Shown here: piece by piece, positions 57,807 through 63,539 of the stretch
Numbering within the stretch: position 1 is the first letter of the stretch
How the letters are laid out: each line of letters starts with the position of its first letter
Origin: Flavobacteriales bacterium
GTDB taxonomy: Bacteria; Bacteroidota; Bacteroidia; CAIKAF01
NCBI GenBank assembly: GCA_025055575.1
Contig: JANWWP010000037.1
Coordinates: 1-63,539 of the forward strand
DNA length: 63,539 nucleotides
Direction of reading: 5' to 3'
Notes under the pieces: generated by a model
Seen by the model: the letters and a program-made list of their open reading frames with translations, nothing else
What the model was told of the DNA's origin: nothing
The model's database searches: none
Program-made: the position numbers and the translations under genes

Positions 57807-59090
57807 TTATTCCTCCGTCGTAAACAATTTATCTTTGGACATCACCACCACTTTCGAGCTGTCCTGCAGGCGCCGCGCAATAGCCCCGTAAGGTCCGTCC
57901 ACCACTTCTTCGCCTTCTTTCAGCCCTTCCAGCACAACGATGTAGCGGTTGTCCTGGATTCCGGTTTTCACCTGGCGCAGCCGCACACGTTCACCATCCC
58001 TCACAAAAACAAACTCCAGGTAGCGTCCGGGCAGATCGCTGGCTGTGTCTTCACGGGTGGTAACAGAAGCGATGGGTACCGTGAGGGCATCCTTCACACG
58101 GGCGGTCAGGATTTCCACGCGGGCGCTCATCCCGGGTCGAAAAGGAAAGCGACGCACCGGTGTGATGAGGTCGGCGTAACTTTCTCTGAGAATTTTCACC
58201 TTCACCTCAAAACTGGCGGCTTCGTCTGAGGATAAGGTGACAGCCTGAGGGGAGCGTGCCGAGCGGGGGGAATTGGCGATATGCGTGACAACCCCGCGGA
58301 ATACCCGATTGGGGTAAGCATCCACGGAAATAAGAGCTGAATCGCCCAATTGAATGCGGACAATATCGTTTTCATTAATGTCCACCACCACTTGCATTTC
58401 GCGCATATCGGCGATGCGCAAAATCTCAGAACCTTCCATTTGTACGGTGCCTACCACGCGTTCGCCTTTTTCGCGGGCCAAGAGGCTGATGATACCGCTC
58501 ACCGGGGCCAAAACCCGGGTGCGACGCAGGTTACGCTGGGCTTGTTCCAGGTTGGCCCGGGCTTGCTCCACACTGAACTGTGCGCTGCGCACCGCTTGTC
58601 CCGCCGCTTCAAATTCCGCCCGGGCGGACTCGTTCTGGGCTTTGGCCGCATCAAATTCAGCTTCGCTGATGGCTTTTTTTTCCCACAATTTTTTATTGCG
58701 CTGAAAATCCGCTTCGGCTCTATCTCTAAGGGCCTGTGCCTGCGCCATTCGGGCACGGGCGGCTTCCAACTGGGCTTGGGCGCTCTGCAGGGAGGCTTCG
58801 GCGCCTTCTTTCACACTTTGTAAAACGTCAGGATTTATTTCCAACAATAATTGCCCTTTTTGAACACTGTCGCCCTCGCGCACATACAATTCCACGATTT
58901 CTCCACTGACGTCGGCCTGAACTTTTAATTCCGCCACCGGCCTGATTTTGCCGTTGGCCGCCACCACTTCCGTCACCGACCGCTTTTGCACCTTGTCCAC
59001 AGAGACAGCCACGAGGTCCTTGCCTCCGCATGCGGTGCACATCAGCGCTGCAACGAGGTAAAGAAAAGGAGGTATTTTCAGGGACTTCAT
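57807..59090 (-). CDS. Periplasmic adaptor (membrane fusion) protein, MacA/HlyD type
   Basis: A 427-residue adaptor that would bridge an inner-membrane pump to TolC. An N-terminal lipoprotein-like leader (LYLVAALMCTACGGKD) precedes a lipoyl half-motif (VSGEIVELYVREGDSVQKG near 70), a long alpha-hairpin (about 95-190, rich in Ala/Gln/Glu/Arg), the second lipoyl half (RVLAPVSGIISLLAREKGERV), a beta-barrel (VVDINENDIVRIQLGDS) and a membrane-proximal domain ending VVDGPYGAIARRLQD. The tandem architecture suits a MacA-type protein. The ABC or RND pump is not in the window. It overlaps tolC by 4 nt. Confidence 0.92.
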   Translation of the reverse strand: MKSLKIPPFLYLVAALMCTACGGKDLVAVSVDKVQKRSVTEVVAANGKIRPVAELKVQADVSGEIVELYVREGDSVQKGQLLLEINPDVLQSVKEGAEASLQSAQAQLEAARARMAQAQALRDRAEADFQRNKKLWEKKAISEAEFDAAKAQNESARAEFEAAGQAVRSAQFSVEQARANLEQAQRNLRRTRVLAPVSGIISLLAREKGERVVGTVQMEGSEILRIADMREMQVVVDINENDIVRIQLGDSALISVDAYPNRVFRGVVTHIANSPRSARSPQAVTLSSDEAASFEVKVKILRESYADLITPVRRFPFRPGMSARVEILTARVKDALTVPIASVTTREDTASDLPGRYLEFVFVRDGERVRLRQVKTGIQDNRYIVVLEGLKEGEEVVDGPYGAIARRLQDSSKVVVMSKDKLFTTEE

Positions 59091-60541
59091 GGCTGGATGG
59101 GGAGGGGTTTTCCGGTTAGGTAATGCAGGATGTAGAGTCTGAAAATCAGTTCAAAACGGGCCACCACTTCATCGGTCTCAGCCTGCATGAAGCGGTTTTT
59201 GGCTTGAATATATTCTACCGAATTTTGAACTCCGCTTTCGGTGCGCACTTCGGCATAGTCCAAAGCTTCCCGGGCAGCCCTCAGGGCGGTCTTGGCCGCT
59301 TCCCAGGATTGTCTTGCGGAAAGGGCGTCGTTGTAAGCAGTGTAGAGCGTGTTGCGCAATTGTTGTTTTTGTTGCTCCAGTTGCAGTGCGCTGCTGGTGA
59401 GGGCCAGCCGGGCTCTTTTCAGGTTGGCATGGTTGGTGAGGTTGTTGAGGATAGGAATACTCAATACCACCCCCACCTGGTTATTAAAATTTTGACGCAT
59501 TTGGGTGCCTAGGGGTGTAACGGCTCTTTTAAAATCCCATAAAACGAGCGGTGATTTTGGAATGTCCAGGCTGTCCCCGCCATAGGTGTAATAGCGTGCG
59601 GGGGCTTGGGGAATGACGGTGATGCTGGTATCCGTGATACGCTGAGTGAGGGATGAATAGCCTGTGCCTAAACTGGCGCTCAAGCTGAGGGTGGGTGAAA
59701 ATGACCCTCGGGCCGTTTTCATCTGGCTTTGGGCGGCTTTCAAATTCCACTCTGCGGCTTGAACGCCTGGGCTGAGGCTCAGAGCGGCGGCATACAGGAC
59801 ATCCGGTTGGCGGTCCAGGATGTCCATGCCGGAATTTTCAGGCCGCACTTCCGGGCGCGCCACTTCAATGTTATCCAACATCAGCAGTTGGGCCAGGTTC
59901 AATCGGGCCAGCCGGGTGGCATTTTCGGCTTGTACCCACTGCACTTTTTCGGCAGCCAATTGTGCTTCCAAGTTCAGAAGGTCACCCTGAGGTCTGACGC
60001 CGGATTCTACCAGCTTGCGCAGACGTTCTGCCGCACTCTCCGTGGCCTCCATTTGAAGTCGGGCTCTTTTTAAGCGCTCCTCCGTAAATATGATTTGCAA
60101 ATACAAGCTGGCCACGTTTAACGTAAGGTCCTGGCGGGCCTTTTCCGCCTGGGCCGCGGCGCTTTCTAAGGCATAACGGGCCTGCTTGAGCCGATGCAGA
60201 TTTTGCATTCCGGAAAAGAGAAGAAGATTGCCATTGAGCCCCACATTCAATAGCTCTGTCCTTTGGTTCACAAAGCGCAGGTTGAAAGGGTCGAGCCTTT
60301 GGCCAAAAGTGAGGCCCCCAAAAGCAGAGGCGTTCAAATCGGGCAGGTAGGCGGACCGGGCCTGCAGAAGGTCCACCTGGCGTTGTTCGGTTGTGATCTC
60401 GGCCAAACGGACCCCTAAATTGTTCTTTAACGCATGATCCAAACACTGCTGAAAGGTCCAGACTTGTCCTGGAATTTGCCCCGAAACTTTTAAAAAAAAG
60501 AAAAACAAAATCCCGGCCCACCCCGGAGACTTTTTCAGCAT
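59087..60541 (-). CDS. TolC-family outer membrane efflux protein
   Basis: ATG at 60541 gives MLKKSPGWAGILFFFFLKVSG, a signal peptide; the track start 50 codons earlier is before the promoter. The mature part is two homologous OEP repeats: VWTFQQCLDHALKNNLGVRL near residue 25-45 (family start), a long helix pair, LPDLNASAFGGLTFGQ, and the second half with FSPTLSLSASLGTGYS and VVLSIPILNNLTNHANLKRA. It should trimerise into an outer-membrane channel. A consensus promoter lies 27 nt upstream, so tolC and the adaptor start the operon that continues into tsaB. Confidence 0.93.
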   Translation of the reverse strand: MLKKSPGWAGILFFFFLKVSGQIPGQVWTFQQCLDHALKNNLGVRLAEITTEQRQVDLLQARSAYLPDLNASAFGGLTFGQRLDPFNLRFVNQRTELLNVGLNGNLLLFSGMQNLHRLKQARYALESAAAQAEKARQDLTLNVASLYLQIIFTEERLKRARLQMEATESAAERLRKLVESGVRPQGDLLNLEAQLAAEKVQWVQAENATRLARLNLAQLLMLDNIEVARPEVRPENSGMDILDRQPDVLYAAALSLSPGVQAAEWNLKAAQSQMKTARGSFSPTLSLSASLGTGYSSLTQRITDTSITVIPQAPARYYTYGGDSLDIPKSPLVLWDFKRAVTPLGTQMRQNFNNQVGVVLSIPILNNLTNHANLKRARLALTSSALQLEQQKQQLRNTLYTAYNDALSARQSWEAAKTALRAAREALDYAEVRTESGVQNSVEYIQAKNRFMQAETDEVVARFELIFRLYILHYLTGKPLPIQP

Positions 60542-60568
60542 AAAATAATGTGGCGGACGCAACCGTGG

Positions 60569-60600
60569 CAAAAGTATCAAAGTATTGAGAAGTCTGGCAA
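60569..60600 (-). promoter_or_regulatory. Promoter of the tolC-adaptor-tsaB operon
   Basis: On the minus strand TTG (60600-60598), a 21-nt spacer and TACTTTTG (60576-60569) match TTG-N17-23-TAnnTTTG, 27 nt before the ATG. Confidence 0.62.
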
Positions 60601-60611
60601 TTTTGTACTTC

Positions 60612-61121
60612 TCAATGAAATGGCTTTTCGGCTCCCAACGCGCGCAGACGCTTTTTTTCAAATTTCTGGGATACATTGATTTGCGAAACATCCACCAAAA
60701 ATCGGCCCATCAAAAAGGAGCGGCCCAACAAAACCGGATATTTCATGGCGCTTCGGTTGGTGAGGGAAAATTCTGTTAAAATATCTACTCCAAAAATGTG
60801 TACCGGTGTGACGATCGTGTATCTTTCTTCTACGATGCCAAATGAATTTTTGATTTGTTTTTTGGGGGCGTAGGGAAAAAATAAAATTTGAGCATCATAG
60901 CCTTTATGTTTAAAAGAAAGTGGCACAACTCTGAGTTTCAATTCCCCATTAAAATCCTCGACATCAATATGGGAACAATGGAGTGAGCTGGAGTAAGCGC
61001 CCGTATCCACCTTGCACAAAACATTTTTCAATCGCAACTCAGGAAAGTCCAAGGTTTCTACCCGGCCCACAACCCATTTATGGTGGGCCAAACTCTCAAG
61101 TTTAACATTTTTTCGGGGCAC
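60612..61121 (-). CDS. RimB-like retropepsin (ATP-dependent zinc protease, COG4067-type)
   Basis: A 169-residue single-domain aspartic-protease fold of the COG4067/Pfam Zn_protease family, whose characterised relative RimB trims poly-glutamate added to ribosomal protein S6 by RimK. The key motif is KVDTGAYSSSLHCSHIDV near residue 37, with the catalytic D-T-G-A, then GIVEERYTIVTPVHIFG and KYPVLLGRSFLMGRFLVDVS near 130-145. Despite the family name, the fold is retropepsin-like. It starts with GTG. No rimK is nearby. A TAnnTTTG element lies 32 nt upstream. Confidence 0.85.
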   Translation of the reverse strand: MPRKNVKLESLAHHKWVVGRVETLDFPELRLKNVLCKVDTGAYSSSLHCSHIDVEDFNGELKLRVVPLSFKHKGYDAQILFFPYAPKKQIKNSFGIVEERYTIVTPVHIFGVDILTEFSLTNRSAMKYPVLLGRSFLMGRFLVDVSQINVSQKFEKKRLRALGAEKPFH

Positions 61122-61153
61122 TGGCCTTTAATTTTGCTTAAATTTTTTTGGTT

Positions 61154-61161
61154 CAAAATTA
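61154..61161 (-). promoter_or_regulatory. Candidate -7 element for the RimB-like gene
   Basis: TAATTTTG on the minus strand matches TAnnTTTG, 32 nt before the GTG start. The nearest TTG is 25 nt upstream, just outside the usual 17-23 range. Confidence 0.4.
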
Positions 61162-61224
61162 GTTCATTGAATTTTTAGAGAAAATACAACTTTTTCTGTG
61201 CTTTTTCCGTCTCAATATTCGAAA

Positions 61225-63539
61225 ATGGTTAAGAATTTATTTTTTTCAAGCCTTACTTCTTTTTGTTTTTATTTAACTTTTTTAAACACCTCAGCCCAAA
61301 CTTTTTTTCCATCACCTGTTTACGACAGCCTGAAGCAAGCAGGAGCGCTGCCCCCGCACAGCGTGGAGGCCTCTGTGAGTGGGCCGCAGGCCCCGGTTTC
61401 ACCAGGCGGCTCCGGCGGCGTTAACGCACTTTCATTCACCTATATCCCTCATGACAACACCTACTCGGTGGCCATGCCTTCGTGTGATGATTGCAGCTCT
61501 TCGCTTATCAATCTTCCCTTCCAATTCTGTTTGTATGGACAACTCTATAATCAGGTTTATATTAATAACAATGGAAACGTCTCCTTCGGTTCGCCTTATG
61601 GCACCTATTCCTCCACAGGCTTCCCGGTGAATGGGTTTCCCATGCTGGCGCCTTTTTGGGCTGATGTGGATACCCGGGGCGGACTTGGAACAGTTTATTA
61701 CAAGATTACGCCCACGGCGCTGTATGTAAACTGGGTGAACACGGGCTATTACAGCATGCAGGGCGATAAACGCAACACCTTTATGCTGGTGATGACCGAT
61801 GGCACGGATCCCGTTTTGAGCAATGGAAATAATGTGGGATTCGCTTATCAGGACATGCAATGGACTACTGGCGCGGCGTCGTGTTGGGGCGGGACTCCAT
61901 CGCCATGCACATACAATGGAAATACTTATACTTGCGGGGGGAGCGGCGGATTTTGTGGGGTTCCGGCCACTGTGGGCGCCAATAAAGGCGACGGCGTGGA
62001 TTATTTTTTAATTGGCCGCTTTGACCATCCCGGCACGGATTTCAATGGTCCCACAGTGCCCAGCGGCGTGGACTACTTGGATTATGCCGCGATGGAATTC
62101 AACATTTGTAATCTTCCGCCCCAGCTCGTAAGCGCTTCGGTGGTAGCGGTCCCTGGAGGATTGCCTGTGCCTGGTTATCCTGGCAGTGGTTGGGCCGGGC
62201 CCTCTGCCCTCTGCCAAGGCAATACCTGGCAATTTACTTACACATTCAGCGGTCCGGAGCCGGATCAGGCTGTGACCATTGCCGTCAATCCCAACAACAC
62301 GCCGGGATTTAATTTGGTAAGCAACACCCAAAGTGGCAACCAGGCTACTGTTGTTTTCACAGTGACGGCACTTCCCGGTGTCTCCGGGAATTTTAACATC
62401 ACGATCACCGCCACGGACAATTACGTCATACCTGGCGTCACCACCATCCAGGTACCGGTTGTTATTGCGCCGGCGCCTACTCCGGTCATAACAGGGCCTT
62501 CCGGATATTGTCAGGGCGGCTCCGTCACACTAACCACCACACAACCCTACAACAGTTACTACTGGCAGCCCGTTGGCAGCACAGGAGCCAGCATCACCGT
62601 GACGGCTGGCACTTACACGGTCACAGTGGATTCTTTGGGATGCATTGGCAACAGCGCTCCTTTTACGGTCGTGGAGTGGCCTAATCCGCAACCCGCCATT
62701 TTAGGGACCGGGGTTTTCTGTTCTAACGGATCCACTCAATTGGATGCCGTGCCGGCCGGTATGGCTCAATATCAATGGAGCAATGGCGCCACCACACCTT
62801 CCATCACTGTGAACCAGGTGGGGACGTATTCCGTCACTGTGACGGATGCCAACGGCTGCACGGGCACAAGCCAAGCCATCAATGTGGTGCAAGGGAATCC
62901 TACGGTCACCATCACAGGATTGCAGCCATTCTGTCAGGGCGACAGTTTGCTGCTTACCGCCAGTGGCCAGAATATTCAAAGTATTCTGTGGAGCACGGGA
63001 GCCACTACGCCTTCCGTGTATTTTTCTGGGGGGCAAATCAGCGTGAGCATCGTGGACCAATATGGATGTCAGGCCAACGACAATGCCAGTCTATTGCCCA
63101 GTCCGCTTCCCACAGCGGCCTTCAGCGGCCAGGATGTGTGTCTTTCTTCTGCCACCCAGTTTACGGACAATTCGAGCGTGCCCACAAATGATATTGTCGC
63201 CTGGAACTGGAATCTTGGGGATGGAACTCTTGTGAATACCCAAAACCCATTGCATACCTACACCCAGTTTGGCACATACAATGTGTCCCTGGAGGTAGTC
63301 ACAACCATTGGCTGCAAGGACACTGCCTTTGCCACCGTCAACGTATGGCCCCTGCCGGTAGCTCAATTTACGTCGGCAGGCTCCGTCGGCTGCACCCCCG
63401 TCATCGTTCAGTTTCAGGATTTGTCCACCATTCCGGCCGGTAGTATTACAGGCTGGCAGTGGGACTTCGGCAACGGACTCACCAGCGGAATACCGAGCCC
63501 CTCCATGATATATTCGGCCGTGGATACCTACACGGTGCA
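61225..63539 (+). CDS. Large surface protein with NIDO and PKD domains (3' partial)
   Basis: The frame opens at ATG and is still open after 771 codons at the window edge. A signal peptide (ending LNTSAQ) leads into a NIDO (nidogen-like) domain at about residues 100-205, with VYINNNGNVSFGSPYG and GFPMLAPFWADVDTRGG. Ig-like modules follow, with repeats of the YQWSNGATTPSITVNQVG type at about 420-620. Two PKD domains begin near 630 and 715, with WNWNLGDGTLVNTQNPLHTY and WQWDFGNG. This is the layout of gliding-motility or adhesion proteins of Bacteroidota that end in a T9SS sorting domain, which here would lie beyond the window. It is probably a very large surface adhesin. Confidence 0.88.
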   Translation, partial: MVKNLFFSSLTSFCFYLTFLNTSAQTFFPSPVYDSLKQAGALPPHSVEASVSGPQAPVSPGGSGGVNALSFTYIPHDNTYSVAMPSCDDCSSSLINLPFQFCLYGQLYNQVYINNNGNVSFGSPYGTYSSTGFPVNGFPMLAPFWADVDTRGGLGTVYYKITPTALYVNWVNTGYYSMQGDKRNTFMLVMTDGTDPVLSNGNNVGFAYQDMQWTTGAASCWGGTPSPCTYNGNTYTCGGSGGFCGVPATVGANKGDGVDYFLIGRFDHPGTDFNGPTVPSGVDYLDYAAMEFNICNLPPQLVSASVVAVPGGLPVPGYPGSGWAGPSALCQGNTWQFTYTFSGPEPDQAVTIAVNPNNTPGFNLVSNTQSGNQATVVFTVTALPGVSGNFNITITATDNYVIPGVTTIQVPVVIAPAPTPVITGPSGYCQGGSVTLTTTQPYNSYYWQPVGSTGASITVTAGTYTVTVDSLGCIGNSAPFTVVEWPNPQPAILGTGVFCSNGSTQLDAVPAGMAQYQWSNGATTPSITVNQVGTYSVTVTDANGCTGTSQAINVVQGNPTVTITGLQPFCQGDSLLLTASGQNIQSILWSTGATTPSVYFSGGQISVSIVDQYGCQANDNASLLPSPLPTAAFSGQDVCLSSATQFTDNSSVPTNDIVAWNWNLGDGTLVNTQNPLHTYTQFGTYNVSLEVVTTIGCKDTAFATVNVWPLPVAQFTSAGSVGCTPVIVQFQDLSTIPAGSITGWQWDFGNGLTSGIPSPSMIYSAVDTYTV

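Noticed and set aside
57495-58229. 244-residue plus-strand open frame across tsaB and the adaptor gene
   Set aside because: It crosses the boundary between two well-supported opposite-strand genes and has no recognisable domain.

Overview
The window is a piece of a Bacteroidota chromosome. The evidence is consistent along its length: T9SS-type C-terminal sorting domains (KVYPNP, KVFPNP) on large exported proteins, a TonB-dependent receptor with an N-terminal carboxypeptidase-regulatory-like domain, a YidC with the long periplasmic region, DUF4476, DUF983 and DUF4920 proteins, a 466-residue arginine decarboxylase of the Bacteroidota type, and repeated TAnnTTTG promoter -7 elements in front of genes. 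Base composition is moderate by eye, richer than a typical Flavobacterium. I cannot place it below phylum. It is mostly core genome, densely packed with many ATGA and TAATG start/stop overlaps. I see no IS element, prophage, integrase, CRISPR array or classical defence island.

Layout. 1-3.3 kb: a DUF4476 secreted protein, then a leftward trio (RidA-like, exported rhodanese, SpoU-type RNA methyltransferase) divergent from a DinB-fold protein. 3.3-8.4 kb: GH92 glycosidase and yidC, closed by a strong bidirectional terminator shared with a large FG-GAP/ASPIC T9SS cargo protein (8.4-11.3 kb). 11.5-17.6 kb: a rightward run of agmatinase-family enzyme, DUF983, lptB, recQ, a KAS III enzyme and an exported sphingomyelinase-like phosphodiesterase. 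17.7-22.9 kb: leftward PQQ-type sugar dehydrogenase with T9SS tail, then a lone DppC-type permease, a GT2 and a flippase-like membrane protein. 22.9-25.7 kb: ruvC, a membrane-anchored cytochrome c, mnmE. 25.7-33.7 kb: a leftward eight-gene run (pdeM, TPR protein, TPR/PD40 protein with degenerate OmpA-like tail, mnmD, DUF4920, mltG, hexose-phosphate mutase, Smr protein), preceded by tRNA-Arg(TCT) and arginine decarboxylase. 35.5-38.6 kb: tgt, deoxynucleoside kinase, folK, pth. 38.7-42 kb: a small eRF1-domain-like protein, NfeD, a stomatin-like protein and a GT4. 42-47 kb: ppsA and a TonB-dependent receptor. 47.1-52.7 kb: the complete elongasome cluster mreB-mreC-mreD-mrdA-rodA. 53.1-56.6 kb: GNAT-like protein, GT4 and two thioredoxin-fold proteins. 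56.6-61.1 kb: leftward RimB-like protease, TolC, periplasmic adaptor, tsaB and a PTPS-family enzyme. From 61.2 kb to the end runs a large NIDO/PKD surface protein that leaves the window.

Themes. Cell-envelope construction dominates (yidC, lptB, mreBCD-mrdA-rodA, mltG, glycosyltransferases, T9SS cargo). tRNA modification is the second theme: MnmE and MnmD for U34, Tgt for G34, TsaB for t6A37, a SpoU methyltransferase and Pth, with a tRNA-Arg(TCT) that belongs to the class modified by the Mnm pathway. Arginine decarboxylase and the agmatinase-family enzyme together give arginine to agmatine to putrescine. The most useful non-gene signals are a perfect 18-bp palindrome between pth and its divergent neighbour, a pair of AAGTAA/TTACTT inverted repeats at the arginine decarboxylase promoter, and a set of TAnnTTTG elements so close to start codons that several mRNAs would be leaderless or nearly so. 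I did not find a convincing entirely new system.
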